The position numbers were made by a program, and so were the translations under genes. The notes beneath the pieces are model-generated. The model saw nothing but the letters and a program-made list of their open reading frames with translations. It searched no databases and was not told the origin of the DNA. This document shows, piece after piece, positions 9,045-17,739 of a stretch of DNA of 64,000 nucleotides (its first letter is position 1; each line of letters opens with the position of its first letter). The stretch is taken from the NCBI RefSeq assembly GCF_017565745.1, contig NZ_JAGDYM010000004.1:124001-188000 (forward strand), given 5' to 3'. This stretch comes from Leucobacter weissii (GTDB taxonomy: Bacteria > Actinomycetota > Actinomycetes > Actinomycetales > Microbacteriaceae).

Positions 9045-9050
9045 TAGCGT
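9045..9050 (+). promoter_or_regulatory. -10 element of a probable leaderless promoter (aminotransferase)
   Basis: TAGCGT, then six bases (AGGAGC), then ATG 9057. The AGGAG is too close to the ATG to act as a normal ribosome binding site, so a leaderless start fits better. Confidence 0.45.
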
Positions 9051-9056
9051 AGGAGC

Positions 9057-10241
9057 ATGACTCCCAGCGAACGGCAACCGCCGACCGCATCGCGGCGCTC
9101 GCGCATCCCGGCCTTCGAGGTCATGCGGATCACCGACGAGATCGCCCGCCGCCGTCTCGCCGGCCACGACGTCGTCTCGCTGTGCGCAGGGGAGCCGAGC
9201 GCGCGCCCCGCACCCGGCACGCTGAAGCCCGCGGGCTACACGGGTCCGCTCGGCACCTCGCCGCTGCGCGAGGCGATCGCCGGCCACTACCGGGACTGGT
9301 ACGGCGTCGACGTCGATCCCGCGAGGGTCGCCGTCACGACCGGGTCGTCCGGCGCGTTCCAGCTGGTGTTCCTCGCCGCCTTCGACCCCGGCGACCGGGT
9401 CGCCCTCGCCAGCCCCGGGTACCCCGCCTACCGGAACATCCTCACCGCGCTCGGCGTGCGCGTGGTCGAGATCCCCACCGGCCCGGAGACCCGATACCAG
9501 CCGACCCCGGAGCTGCTCGACGCGGCGATCACCGATCACGGGGAGTTCGCCGGACTCGTCGTCGCCTCGCCGGCGAATCCCACCGGCACCATGCTCGGCC
9601 GTGCGGAGCTGACCGCGCTCGTCGAGTGGGCGCGGACGCGGGGGGTGCGCCTGATCAGCGACGAGATCTACCACGGCATCACCTTCCCCCGGACCGACGA
9701 CCCGGACCCCCGCGGTGTGACGGCGGTCGAGCTCGGCTCCGAGTCGATCGCGATCAACTCCTTCTCGAAGTACTGGGGGATGACGGGATGGCGACTCGGC
9801 TGGACGGTGCTCCCCGAGAGCCTCGTGGCCCCGCTGGAGGCGCTGGCCTCGAACTTCGCGCTCTCGCCGCCCGCGCCCGCGCAGGAGCTCGCGCTCCGCG
9901 CCTTCACCGACGAGAGCTACGCGGAACGCGACGCCGTGGTCGCGGGCTTCGCCCGGGCCCGGGCGCTGATCCTCGACGCGGCCCCGGAACTCGACTGGGG
10001 CGCCGCGGCGCCGAGCGACGGCGCCTTCTACTACTACAGCGAACTCGGCCCGCAGCTCGCGCGCTTCGGCAGCGCGACCGCCTACGCCCGTGCCCTGCTC
10101 GAGGGCGCCGACGTCGCGGTGGTACCGGGCGTCGACTTCGACCCGCTCGCCGGCGAGCGCGCCGTCCGCCTCTCCTACGCCGCGGGGGAGCCGGCCGTCG
10201 CCGAGGCGCTCGACCGGATCCTCCGCTTCCAGGCGCGCTGA
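9057..10241 (+). CDS. Pyridoxal-phosphate-dependent aminotransferase, class I/II
   Basis: 394 aa, the normal length for fold-type I aspartate-like aminotransferases. Visible landmarks are GPLGTSPLREAIAGHY, VTTGSSGAFQLVF (cofactor phosphate loop), SPANPTGTM (Asn contacting PLP), SDEIYHGI (Asp and Tyr contacting PLP) and NSFSKYWGMTGWRLGW, whose Lys forms the Schiff base. A C-terminal Arg in ERAVRLSYA would bind the substrate carboxylate. It moves an amino group between an amino acid and a 2-oxo acid in the cytoplasm; the sequence does not fix the substrate. It is a single-gene unit followed by a palindromic repeat element. Confidence 0.9.
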   Translation: MTPSERQPPTASRRSRIPAFEVMRITDEIARRRLAGHDVVSLCAGEPSARPAPGTLKPAGYTGPLGTSPLREAIAGHYRDWYGVDVDPARVAVTTGSSGAFQLVFLAAFDPGDRVALASPGYPAYRNILTALGVRVVEIPTGPETRYQPTPELLDAAITDHGEFAGLVVASPANPTGTMLGRAELTALVEWARTRGVRLISDEIYHGITFPRTDDPDPRGVTAVELGSESIAINSFSKYWGMTGWRLGWTVLPESLVAPLEALASNFALSPPAPAQELALRAFTDESYAERDAVVAGFARARALILDAAPELDWGAAAPSDGAFYYYSELGPQLARFGSATAYARALLEGADVAVVPGVDFDPLAGERAVRLSYAAGEPAVAEALDRILRFQAR

Positions 10242-10312
10242 GGCGGCCCCGCGCGACCACAGGTCGCGGTCGCGCGGGCGCGTCGCCGCGCCGAACGAGT
10301 GAGGCCGGCTTG

Positions 10313-10376
10313 CGCGAGTGGGATCGGTTTGGGCGGTCGAATCCGGTTCCACTCGTGAAACATGAACCCACTCGCG
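10313..10376. repeat. Palindromic intergenic element, copy A
   Basis: CGCGAGTGGG (10313-10322) and its complement CCCACTCGCG (10367-10376) enclose the core GCGGTCGAATCCGG (10333-10346). The same arrangement and nearly the same core recur at 40208-40288. It fills the gap between the converging aminotransferase gene and the hypothetical gene at 10403. Confidence 0.6.
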
Positions 10377-10402
10377 AGCGACGCGGGCGCGTCGCCGCAC
10401 GA

Positions 10403-10885
10403 TCAGTCGAAGCGGATCGGTGTGCCCGCGGCGATTCCGGTGCGGGATTGGAGCGCGTGATCGACGGTGGCCGGGGGGCTTCCCGCTCTGTCGATGGAGA
10501 GATTGAGCTCCGCCAGCACGGCGCTCTCCGCGCCGTCGAGGGACAGCACGATCGCGGTGACCGCGCCGAGCAGCGGCTCCGGCAGTTCGGCGCCGGCACG
10601 AGCGATGACCGAGCGTGCGGCGGCCGCGAGCCCCGACGGGCCGGGAACCCGGAGTCGCTTCGACGCGCGAGCATAGTCCACGCCGTCACCCGACAGCGCG
10701 ACGCAGACGAGTTCGCCGCCCTCGCGGGTCACCCGCAGTTCGAGCGTGCTCGAGGTCGAGACCGGAGGCCCGCCCGAGGCGCCGACGAAGGGGAGCGGGA
10801 TGCCGGACGGAGCGCCGTCCGCGCCGCGATCCGAATGATCGTGCGGCTCGGGCGACGCCCCGCCGAAGGTGAACTTCAGGCTCAT
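10403..10885 (-). CDS. Hypothetical protein, 160 aa
   Basis: I do not recognise this protein. It starts MSLKFTFGG, has a low-complexity stretch (residues ~10-40, rich in His, Asp, Gly and Pro), then an alpha/beta segment ([43 protein letters not shown]). There is no signal peptide or TM segment, so it is probably cytosolic. ATG 10885 lies 8 nt downstream of a TACGCT hexamer, so a leaderless start is likely. The GGAGG next to the ATG leaves only a 2-nt gap. It is convergent with the aminotransferase gene and about 200 bp from ald. Confidence 0.6.
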   Translation of the reverse strand: MSLKFTFGGASPEPHDHSDRGADGAPSGIPLPFVGASGGPPVSTSSTLELRVTREGGELVCVALSGDGVDYARASKRLRVPGPSGLAAAARSVIARAGAELPEPLLGAVTAIVLSLDGAESAVLAELNLSIDRAGSPPATVDHALQSRTGIAAGTPIRFD

Positions 10886-10892
10886 GGCCTCC

Positions 10893-10898
10893 AGCGTA
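10893..10898 (-). promoter_or_regulatory. -10 element of a probable leaderless promoter (hypothetical gene)
   Basis: TACGCT on the minus strand, 7 nt before ATG 10885. Confidence 0.4.
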
Positions 10899-10970
10899 TC
10901 GCGCTGCGCGGAGGTCCGAGACGTGCTCGACCCGGACGGGTGGCCCCGAGCGAGAGGCATCCTCCGCGAC

Positions 10971-11028
10971 GAGAATGGCGTTTCGCGTCTGGTGCGGAGG
11001 GTGCTCCTCGTGGCGGAGCGCCATTCTC
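10971..11028. repeat. Inverted repeat with 10-bp perfect arms downstream of ald
   Basis: GAGAATGGCG (10971-10980) and CGCCATTCTC (11019-11028) flank a 38-bp loop. An overlapping second pair (CCTCCGC at 10961, GCGGAGG at 10994) could form an alternative hairpin. It lies just beyond the ald stop codon and could act as a terminator or 3' stability hairpin. Confidence 0.5.
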
Positions 11029-11055
11029 GCGGGTCCCGGGGGCGGGTCCCGGTCC

Positions 11056-11085
11056 GGGTCCGGGGGTTGGGGGTCGGGTTCGGGG
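11056..11085 (+). other. Potential G-quadruplex next to the ald stop codon
   Basis: Five G-runs (3, 5, 5, 3 and 4 bases at 11056, 11062, 11069, 11076 and 11082) are separated by loops of 2-3 bases. The last run ends at 11085 and the ald stop codon begins at 11086. The G-rich strand is the template strand for ald. Confidence 0.5.
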
Positions 11086-12210
11086 CTACGCCGAGGCCAG
11101 CACCTCGCCGTAGGGCGTGTAGGCGAGATCGGTGAAGGCCTCGTGCACGCCGTGGTTGGTCACCGCCCCCTCGTGAGCGTTCAGGCCCTTCGCCAGCGAC
11201 TCGTCGGCGGACAGCGCCGCGCGCCACCCCTTGTCGGCCAGCGCCACGATGTAGGGCAGCGTCGCGTTGGTGAGCGCCGCCGTCGAGGTCTCGGGCACGG
11301 CGCCCGGCATGTTGGCGACGCAGTAGTAGATCGAGTTGTGCACGGGGAACGTGGGATCGTCGTGCGTGGTCGGGCGGGAGTTCTCGAAGCAGCCGCCCTG
11401 GTCGATCGCGATGTCCACCAGCACGGAGCCGGCCTTCATCTGGGCGACCATCTCGTCGGTGACGAGCTTCGGCGCCTTCTCGCCCGGGATCAGCACCGAG
11501 CCGATCACGAGATCGGCGTCCTTCAGCGCCTCGGTGATGTTGAGCGCGTTCGAGGTGCGGGTCTGGATGCGGCCGTTGAACTCGTCCTCCAACTGCTTGA
11601 GGCGCGGGATCGCGATGTCGATCACGGTGACCTCGGCGCCCATGCCGTAGGCGATGCGCGCGGCCTGCTCGCCCGCGGCGCCGCCGCCGATCACCACGAC
11701 CTTGCCGCGCCGGGTCGCGGTGACGCCGCCGAGCAGCACGCCGCGGCCGCCGTTCGCCTTCATCAGGCTGTAGGCGCCGACCTGCACCGAGAGCCGGCCG
11801 GCCACCTCGCTCATCGGGGCGAGCAGCGGCAGCGCACGGCTCGGCAGCTGCACCGTCTCGTAGGCGATCGCGGTGGTGCCGGAGGCGAGCACGGCCTCGG
11901 TGAGGGTCTTGTCGGCGGCGAGGTGCAGATAGGTGAAGAGCACCTGGCCCTTGCGGAGCTTGTCGTACTCGGCGGCGATCGGCTCCTTGACCTTGAGGAT
12001 CAGGTCGGCGGACGCCCAGACCTCGTCTGCGGTGGGGGCGATGGTGGCGCCGGCGGCGACGTAGTCCGCATCGGTGATGGCGGAGCCGAGGCCGGCTCCC
12101 GCCTGGACGAGCACCTCGTGCCCGCGGCGCTTCAGCTCGAAGACCCCGGCCTGGGTGATGGCGACGCGGTTCTCGTTGTTCTTGATCTCGGTGGGGATAC
12201 CGACACGCAT
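11086..12210 (-). CDS. ald: Alanine dehydrogenase
   Basis: 374 aa, close to the usual ~371. It catalyses NAD-dependent reversible deamination of L-alanine to pyruvate and ammonia. The N-terminus [19 protein letters not shown] is characteristic. The substrate-binding Lys (ILKVKEPI) and catalytic His (TYLHLAAD) are present, followed by the NAD-binding Rossmann loop [14 protein letters not shown] and the conserved [12 protein letters not shown] segment with the catalytic Asp. ATG 12210 has GGGAG 7 nt upstream. The gene is divergent from an Lrp/AsnC regulator; in mycobacteria ald is controlled by the neighbouring Lrp-type AldR, so the same control is inferred here. Confidence 0.96.
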   Translation of the reverse strand: MRVGIPTEIKNNENRVAITQAGVFELKRRGHEVLVQAGAGLGSAITDADYVAAGATIAPTADEVWASADLILKVKEPIAAEYDKLRKGQVLFTYLHLAADKTLTEAVLASGTTAIAYETVQLPSRALPLLAPMSEVAGRLSVQVGAYSLMKANGGRGVLLGGVTATRRGKVVVIGGGAAGEQAARIAYGMGAEVTVIDIAIPRLKQLEDEFNGRIQTRTSNALNITEALKDADLVIGSVLIPGEKAPKLVTDEMVAQMKAGSVLVDIAIDQGGCFENSRPTTHDDPTFPVHNSIYYCVANMPGAVPETSTAALTNATLPYIVALADKGWRAALSADESLAKGLNAHEGAVTNHGVHEAFTDLAYTPYGEVLASA

Positions 12211-12321
12211 GATTCTGCTCCCTCGTGTTCGCTTGGCTGACTGCGAGCGGTCCGGGGTACATCCTGCGCTTCGCTGCGCGGAGCCGAACGAGCCGACCAC
12301 TCGAATACGGTTCCGATTCTG

Positions 12322-12360
12322 CACTATATTCGCCGGTAACGGTGGTGTATAGAATATTCT
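12322..12360. promoter_or_regulatory. AT-rich dyads in the ald/Lrp divergent region (candidate operator and promoter)
   Basis: The 12211-12412 gap is unusually AT-rich between 12300 and 12380. It holds a perfect palindrome AGAATATTCT (12351-12360) and an inverted pair CTATA (12324-12328)/TATAG (12348-12352). Lrp-family octamers typically bind several such AT-rich dyads. The exact -35/-10 boxes are not clear. Confidence 0.45.
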
Positions 12361-12412
12361 TCGAAGCAATCGGGGATATCTCGGTGCATTGACCGAAGGG
12401 GCTCGGGAAGAC

Positions 12413-12901
12413 ATGGAACCGTCGAAGAATCTGCGAGTCGAGCCCGTGCTCGACGAGGTCGACCGTCTGATCGTGGAGGAGCTCCAGCGGAACGGCAGGA
12501 TCACCAACGCGGAGCTCGCCGAGCGCGTCGGCATCGCCGCCTCGACCTGCGTGGCCCGGGTGCGCGGGCTGGTGGCGCGCCGGGTGATCACGGGCTTCAC
12601 CGCCCGTGTGGATCCGGGCGTCATCGGCATGAACCTCCAGGTGCTGGTGAGCGTGTCGCTCCGGGCCGGAGCGCGTCAGCGCCTCAGCGAATTCAGCGAT
12701 GAGCTGCGAGAGCTGCCCGAGGTGCTGCAGCTCTTCTTCCTGGGCGGCGTCGAGGATTTCATCATCCACCTCGCCGCGCGCGACTCGGACCACATCCGCG
12801 ATTTCGTGACGGACCACCTCTCCGCCCATCCGGCGGTGTCGTCGACGCGCACGAGCATCGTCTTCAGCCATCACCAGAACCCCGTCCATCTCAGGGGCTG
12901 A
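12413..12901 (+). CDS. Lrp/AsnC-family transcriptional regulator (probable ald regulator)
   Basis: 162 aa from ATG 12413 (GGAAG just upstream); an in-frame TTG at 12389 would add 8 residues. The N-terminal winged HTH is clear: [18 protein letters not shown], then [23 protein letters not shown], residues ~12-55. The C-terminal RAM/AsnC effector domain follows ([44 protein letters not shown]). Its position divergent from ald suggests an alanine-responsive activator like mycobacterial AldR. The effector and targets are inferred. Confidence 0.9.
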   Translation: MEPSKNLRVEPVLDEVDRLIVEELQRNGRITNAELAERVGIAASTCVARVRGLVARRVITGFTARVDPGVIGMNLQVLVSVSLRAGARQRLSEFSDELRELPEVLQLFFLGGVEDFIIHLAARDSDHIRDFVTDHLSAHPAVSSTRTSIVFSHHQNPVHLRG

Positions 12902-12924
12902 TCGCTCGGCGGCCGCTCGGGTGC

Positions 12925-13179
12925 GTTGAATAGGTCCGTGCGCTGGCGAGGATGTGCCCGGGGCGTGCGCTCGCAAGGCGGAGAAGCGAGGCGATGCCGG
13001 AAGGCTCGCACCGGGCGCTCGAAGCAACGCATCGCGTTGCGCGCCCACGTGCCGAGGGCCGCATGCGGCCCTCGGTGCAGGCGCCCAGGGCAGAGCAACG
13101 CTCTGCCGCGCCGTCGACTGACGACAACGCTGCGAGCGTGCGTCACGGGTGCACCGCAGCGCGTTCGGACCTATTCAAC
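12925..13179. repeat. 255-bp nested cruciform element with terminal inverted repeats
   Basis: The stretch begins GTTGAATAGGTCCG (12925-12938) and ends with its exact complement CGGACCTATTCAAC (13166-13179). The similarity between the arms continues imperfectly inwards for about 50 bp. Inside are three perfect hairpins: GCAACGC/GCGTTGC (13024-13040), a 24-bp uninterrupted palindrome (13052-13075, centre GCATGC) and GGCAGAGC/GCTCTGCC (13089-13107). No coding frame fits. It separates the Lrp gene from the convergent YczE-like gene and could act as a strong bidirectional terminator or be a non-autonomous repeat element. Confidence 0.75.
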
Positions 13180-13189
13180 GTGCCCTAGC

Positions 13190-13846
13190 TCAGTCGTCGC
13201 CCGAGCCGGTCCCGCCGTCCGGCGCGTCGCGCGCGAGCGGGATGTTGAAGATGCGCAGGAAGACCTGGCAGAGCGGTCCGATCGCGAGAGCGAACGCGAC
13301 GGTGCCGAAGCCGACGTTCCCGCCGAGCAGCCAGCCGAGCGTCACGACGGTCACCTCGAGCCCCGTCCGGGTGATCCAGATGGGCAGCCCGGTGACCCGG
13401 TGCAGCCCCGTCATGAGCCCGTCCCGCGGTCCGGGTCCGAGACGAGCCCCGATGTAGAGGCCCGTCGCCGCGCCGACCGTCACGATGCCGGCGGCGAGCG
13501 CGAGGATCCTCAGCCAGAGCGGCTCCGCCTCCGGGATCAGGAGCAGCCCGGCGTCCGCGGCCGGCCCGACCAGCACCGCGTTGCACACCGTGCCGATGCC
13601 GGGGCGCTCGCGCAGCGGGATCCAGCACAGGAGGACGACGATGCTGACGAGCACGGTGGTCGTGCCGAAGCTCAGCGGGACGTGCCCGATGATCCCGAGC
13701 GTGAGCACATCCCAGGGCGAGGCGCCGAGCGTGCCGCGCACGATGAGCGCGATGCCGATCCCGTAGAGGAACAGCCCGAGCAGCAGCTGCGCGCTGCGGC
13801 GGCCGACCCGCTCGGGCGTTCGCATTCGACTACGGTCCGCAGACAT
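13190..13846 (-). CDS. YczE/YyaS-like integral membrane protein
   Basis: 218 aa with about five TM segments (22-42, 50-70, ~80-100, 110-130, 165-190). It shows typical YczE-family motifs: an early GIGIALIVRGTLGASPWDVL, then LGPGPRDGLMTGL in the middle. Members are poorly characterised; in Bacillus YczE influences secondary metabolism and in actinobacteria it often sits beside a GntR regulator. ATG 13846 has GAGG 5-6 nt upstream. It starts 27 nt after the antiporter stop codon, so the two probably form an operon. The tail (residues ~205-218) is Gly/Asp-rich. Confidence 0.75.
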   Translation of the reverse strand: MSADRSRMRTPERVGRRSAQLLLGLFLYGIGIALIVRGTLGASPWDVLTLGIIGHVPLSFGTTTVLVSIVVLLCWIPLRERPGIGTVCNAVLVGPAADAGLLLIPEAEPLWLRILALAAGIVTVGAATGLYIGARLGPGPRDGLMTGLHRVTGLPIWITRTGLEVTVVTLGWLLGGNVGFGTVAFALAIGPLCQVFLRIFNIPLARDAPDGGTGSGDD

Positions 13847-13873
13847 CGCCGCCTCGCCGCCGGGATCCGACGC

Positions 13874-15646
13874 TCAATGCTTCGACGGCGGCGTGAGCCG
13901 CAGCTCGTGCGCGTCGAGCGCGGCCTCGGCCGCGCGCAAGGCCTCGCTGCTGTACTGCCCGACCGCTCGTTCCTCGAGCAGCGTCGCACGCTGCGCATCG
14001 AGGACGATGCGGGCGAGGCGCAGCTGCGCGCGGGCCTCGTCCTCGGCCGGCGTGCGCTCGGCGTCGGGGGACTGCGGCAGCGCGAACGCCATGGACGCCA
14101 CCGAGCCGCGCACGTTCGAGCGCGCGCGATCGATCACCGTCTCGGAGGGGACGGGGTGCGCCGGATCCGCCTCGGCCAGCTCCCGGTCGTGCTCGATCGC
14201 TGCGTCGAGGGCCGACTCGCCCGCCTCGGCGAGGTCGGAGGCGAGCGCCGTCAGCTCCTGGGAGCGATCCCCCGCCGAGGGGCCCGACGGCCGCAGTTTG
14301 CGGATCATGCCCGGGAGGGTGAGGCCGTGGAGCAGCAGCGTGGCGACGGCCACGAGGAAGGCGATGAGCACCAGTTGCGAGCGGTAGGGAACGGAGGTGG
14401 GGATCGACTGCGCCGCGGCCAGGGTGACCACGCCGCGCATGCCGCTCCAGCCGAGGATGGTCGCCCCTCGCCAGTCGAGCCCCTGATCCCTCGCGTGCGC
14501 GGCATCGGCAGCGGTGCGGCGCACCATGCGGTCGAAGCGCCGCAGTCGCATCGCCTGCGTGTCGGTCGGCGCGCTGGAGCGCGGATGGGCCTCCACCCGC
14601 TTCGCGAGCCGACGCATGCCCGCGGCCCGGGCCTCGGCGCGGGGGAGCGCCCGCGCCAGGGCCCAGGTCACCGGCCACATGAACGCCATGCGCAGCAGGA
14701 TCAGCACGACCACGACGCCGAGGGCGAGCAGCAGCGTCCGGCTCAGGTGGACGTCGCTGCGGGCGACGTCGTCGACCAGCTTGTGCAGCTCGAGCCCCAT
14801 CAGCAGGAACACGCCGTTCTCGAGCAGGAACTGCGCCGTGCGCCAGTTCAGACGCTCGTTCACGCGTGCGGTCGCGCTGAACTTGTGCGGCGCGTGGTGC
14901 CCGGAGTAGAGCCCGGTGACGACCACGGCGAGCACGCCCGAGGCGCCGAGGTACTCGGTCGGCACGAAGGCGATGAAGGGCACGGTGAACGAGACGACGG
15001 TGTCGTGGATCGGGTTGCTGAGCTTCGATCGCACCCACACGGTGATCGCGCCGACGAGGAGGCCGATGATGATGGCGACGACCACGGCGAAGGCGAAGGT
15101 CGCCGCCGCCTCCCAGAACACGAAGCCCCCGGCCACGGCCGCGATCGCGGTGCGCAGGAGCACGAGGGACGTGGCGTCGTTCACCAGGCTCTCGCCCTCG
15201 AGAATGGTGACGAGGCGCGGCGGCATGCCGACCCGCTTGCCGATCGAGGTCGCGGCGACGGCGTCGGTGGGGGCGACGACGGCTCCGAGCGCCACGGCCG
15301 CGGCGAAGGGGATGGCGGGCACGACCAGGTGGAGCAGAGCGCCGATCGCGATGGCCGAGATGATGACGAGCACCACCGAGAGCGCGGAGATGGGTCCGAG
15401 GTCGCGCCGCAGATCGAGCACGGGCACGTTCACCGCGGCCGCGTAGAGCAGCGGCGGCAGCACCCCGAGCAGGATGATCTCGGGATCGATCGAGATCAGC
15501 GGGACGCCGGGGATGTAGCCGATGCCGATGCCGAGCACGACGAGGATCAGGGGCGCGGCGACGTTGATGCGGCTGGCGAGCATCGCGACCGCGACGACCG
15601 CGATCAGCGCGGCGATGCCGATCAGCGACAGCTCTTCGATGTCCAT
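13874..15646 (-). CDS. Na+/H+ antiporter, CPA1 (NhaP/NHE) family
   Basis: 590 aa. Residues 1-~395 form a CPA1 transporter with 11-13 TM segments. The motifs for ion exchange are clear: VVAPTDAVAATS (Asp in TM5) and ILEGESLVNDATSLVL (Asn-Asp motif of TM6). The second domain resumes with WRGATILGWSGMRGVVTLAAAQSIP, another CPA1 signature. The C-terminal ~150 residues are soluble, rich in Glu/Asp/Arg and helical, like regulatory tails of the family. It exchanges Na+ or K+ for H+ across the cytoplasmic membrane in pH and salt homeostasis. ATG 15646 is 7 nt from a TACCCT hexamer, so the mRNA is probably leaderless. Confidence 0.92.
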   Translation of the reverse strand: MDIEELSLIGIAALIAVVAVAMLASRINVAAPLILVVLGIGIGYIPGVPLISIDPEIILLGVLPPLLYAAAVNVPVLDLRRDLGPISALSVVLVIISAIAIGALLHLVVPAIPFAAAVALGAVVAPTDAVAATSIGKRVGMPPRLVTILEGESLVNDATSLVLLRTAIAAVAGGFVFWEAAATFAFAVVVAIIIGLLVGAITVWVRSKLSNPIHDTVVSFTVPFIAFVPTEYLGASGVLAVVVTGLYSGHHAPHKFSATARVNERLNWRTAQFLLENGVFLLMGLELHKLVDDVARSDVHLSRTLLLALGVVVVLILLRMAFMWPVTWALARALPRAEARAAGMRRLAKRVEAHPRSSAPTDTQAMRLRRFDRMVRRTAADAAHARDQGLDWRGATILGWSGMRGVVTLAAAQSIPTSVPYRSQLVLIAFLVAVATLLLHGLTLPGMIRKLRPSGPSAGDRSQELTALASDLAEAGESALDAAIEHDRELAEADPAHPVPSETVIDRARSNVRGSVASMAFALPQSPDAERTPAEDEARAQLRLARIVLDAQRATLLEERAVGQYSSEALRAAEAALDAHELRLTPPSKH

Positions 15647-15652
15647 GTGTCC

Positions 15653-15658
15653 AGGGTA
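15653..15658 (-). promoter_or_regulatory. -10 element of a probable leaderless promoter (antiporter)
   Basis: TACCCT on the minus strand, 6 nt before ATG 15646, without a Shine-Dalgarno sequence. Confidence 0.4.
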
Positions 15659-15802
15659 GCGGCGGGCGGCGAGACGGTGCTCTCCGAGCTCGGATCCTCG
15701 AGCGGCGCGTGGGCGGATGCACCACCGTGACGGGGGCGCGGGGGATTCGTGCTCACGCGTCGGGCGCAGCGGCGCGTGCGCGAGGAGGAAGCGGGGCCGG
15801 GC

Positions 15803-16897
15803 TCAGAAGCGGGCTCGGGCGTACTGCGGCGGCACGAGTGAAGCCGCGTTCTCTGCCCGCAGCCGGTGCGCCCAGGCGATCGGCAGGTGCGGGTCGGCGA
15901 GCAGCGGACGCGCCAGCGAGATCACGTCGGCCTGCCCGGAGGCGAGGATCCCCTCGGCCTGCTCCGGCTGAGTGATCAGCCCGACGGCGCCGACCGGCAG
16001 CCCGGCCTCGCGGACCCGCGCCGCGATCGGCACCTGGTACGAGGGGCCGACCGGGATGGGCGCGCGCCCGGTGTTGCCGGCGGACGAGCAGTCGATCAGA
16101 TCGGCGCCGTCCTCGGCCAGCCAGCCCGTCAGCTGCACCGCGGCGTCCCGGTCGAACCCTCCCTCGACCCACTCGTCGCCGGAGATGCGCACGATGATCG
16201 GCAGCTCGGGATGCGCCGCGCGGATCCCGCGCACCACCTCGCGGGTGAGACGCGCCCGGTTCTCGGGGGTGCCACCGTACCCGTCCGTGCGCCGGTTGCT
16301 CAGGGGCGAGAGGAACTCGTGCAGCAGGTAGCCGTGCGCGGCGTGCACCTCGACCGCGTCGAAGCCGATCCGCACCGCGCGCTCGGCCGCGGCGACGAAG
16401 GCCTCGACCACGCCCTCGATCCCGGCGACGGAGAGCTCGCGCGGGGTCGCGAGGCCGTCGAACGGCTCGGCGGAGGGCGCCACCGTCTGCCAGCCGCCCG
16501 CTCCCTCCGGCACCGAGCCCTCGGGCTCGCCCGGCAGTGAGCGGTAGGTCGACGCCTTCCGGCCCGCGTGCGCCAACTGGATCCCGATCCGAGCCCCGTG
16601 CGCCCGCACGAGCGGCACGATCCGCGCGAAGGCGGCTTCCTGCTCGTCGCTGTAGAGTCCGAGGCAGCCCGGGCTGATCCGGCCCTCGGGCACCACCGCG
16701 GTCGCCTCGACCATCACCAGCCCGGCCCCGCCCCGACCGAGCCCGCCGAGATGCTGCACGTGCCAGTCCCCGGGCACGCCTTCCCCGGGGCCGCTCTCGG
16801 CGACGGCCGAGTACTGGCACATCGGCGCCGCCCAGAGGCGGTTGCGGATCTCGAGCCCGCGGAGGCGGTACGGCTGGAAGAGGAGGGGGTTCGCCAT
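15803..16897 (-). CDS. NADH:flavin oxidoreductase, old yellow enzyme (YqjM-like)
   Basis: 364 aa TIM-barrel flavoenzyme. YqjM-type features: PMCQYSA near residue 25 with the conserved Cys that tunes FMN, QLAHAGRKAS, FDAVEVHAAHGYLLHEFLSP (catalytic His and its partner) and NRRTDGYGG. The C-terminal strand ISLARPLLADP binds the FMN phosphate. It reduces activated C=C bonds using NAD(P)H. ATG 16897 follows TAGAAT by 7 nt and lacks an RBS, so it is likely leaderless; an open extension upstream (to 17020) is not homologous. It faces away from the DUF6891 gene. Confidence 0.93.
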   Translation of the reverse strand: MANPLLFQPYRLRGLEIRNRLWAAPMCQYSAVAESGPGEGVPGDWHVQHLGGLGRGGAGLVMVEATAVVPEGRISPGCLGLYSDEQEAAFARIVPLVRAHGARIGIQLAHAGRKASTYRSLPGEPEGSVPEGAGGWQTVAPSAEPFDGLATPRELSVAGIEGVVEAFVAAAERAVRIGFDAVEVHAAHGYLLHEFLSPLSNRRTDGYGGTPENRARLTREVVRGIRAAHPELPIIVRISGDEWVEGGFDRDAAVQLTGWLAEDGADLIDCSSAGNTGRAPIPVGPSYQVPIAARVREAGLPVGAVGLITQPEQAEGILASGQADVISLARPLLADPHLPIAWAHRLRAENAASLVPPQYARARF

Positions 16898-16904
16898 ACG
16901 GCAG

Positions 16905-16910
16905 ATTCTA
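16905..16910 (-). promoter_or_regulatory. -10 element of a probable leaderless promoter (old yellow enzyme)
   Basis: TAGAAT on the minus strand with 7 nt to ATG 16897. It is the closest match to consensus among the leaderless promoters here. Confidence 0.5.
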
Positions 16911-16971
16911 CCGCCGACGGCCGGGCGCGCCGTGCTTGCCCGGGGACTCGCCCGGATGGGAGCATTGGGGC

Positions 16972-17640
16972 ATGAGCACAGACTGGTACGCCGCGCCGGA
17001 GAGCTACGAGATCCCCGCATCGTGGGGCCTGGAGGACGAGGACCGGGAGATCCTCCGCGATTCCGCCTGGTCGCTGATCCTGAAGGGCGAGAACGACCCG
17101 GCCGAGTTCGTCGCCCTCTTCGAGGACGAGCTGGCCGAGGCCGGGGTGGCCGAGGAGCGCGCGCTCGCGTTCTTCGCCTCCGCGATCGAGTTGCGCCGAC
17201 GGCAGCAGGACGAGCTGGGCGGACCGCCGGAGTCGCGCCTCTCCCGTGCCTTCGCCGAACTCGCGGAGATCGGCGTGCTCGGGCGCGAGGACTTCACCTG
17301 CTGCGGCACCTGCGGCTCCGCGGAGATCTGGGACGAGCGGGACGACTCGCGGGTCTGGCGGGGCTACCTCTACTACCACACCCAGGACGCCGAGCGGATC
17401 CCGGAGGATCGCAGCACCTACGTCGGCTACGGGGCCTTCCTCGACGCGCATCTCCCGGAGGACGAGTGGAACGCGCTGAACGAGGAGCAGCAGGACGAGC
17501 GCTACGAGCGGATCGTCACGGGGCTGATGGTCGACGAGGTGTTCCCCGTGCTCGAACGGCACGGCATCGAGGTGAGCTGGAACCGCGATCTCGGCACGCG
17601 GATCCTGCTGTCGAACGTCGATCTCTTCGTCGCCGTGTAG
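16972..17640 (+). CDS. DUF6891-like protein, 222 aa
   Basis: A cytosolic, acidic protein with no signal peptide or TM segment. The central FTCCGTCGSAEIWDE motif (two adjacent Cys, then CGTCG) resembles the DUF6891 group, which has no known function. It is followed by GYLYYHTQDAERI and a C-terminal segment (GIEVSWNRDLGTRILL) that could be a ligand-binding fold. The Cys cluster might bind metal, but that is only a guess. ATG 16972 was chosen because the homologous acidic region starts soon after; an in-frame ATG at 16936 would give a longer, unlikely N-terminus. Confidence 0.75.
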   Translation: MSTDWYAAPESYEIPASWGLEDEDREILRDSAWSLILKGENDPAEFVALFEDELAEAGVAEERALAFFASAIELRRRQQDELGGPPESRLSRAFAELAEIGVLGREDFTCCGTCGSAEIWDERDDSRVWRGYLYYHTQDAERIPEDRSTYVGYGAFLDAHLPEDEWNALNEEQQDERYERIVTGLMVDEVFPVLERHGIEVSWNRDLGTRILLSNVDLFVAV

Positions 17641-17727
17641 CGATCCGGTCGCGCCTCCAGTGCTGGCCCCCGCCCCCTGGGCTTGTCGAGGGGGACGGCA
17701 CTCGGGCGTCACGGGGCTGCTCGCGGG

Positions 17728-17733
17728 TAGGCT
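17728..17733 (+). promoter_or_regulatory. -10 element of a probable leaderless promoter (Ski2-like helicase)
   Basis: TAGGCT with exactly six bases to ATG 17740. Confidence 0.45.
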
Positions 17734-17739
17734 GGGGGT

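Noticed and set aside
12926-15730. Plus-strand open frame of 934 codons opposite the YczE and antiporter genes
   Set aside because: Arg/His/Asp-rich low-complexity product, antisense to clear membrane-protein genes, and it begins inside the cruciform repeat.
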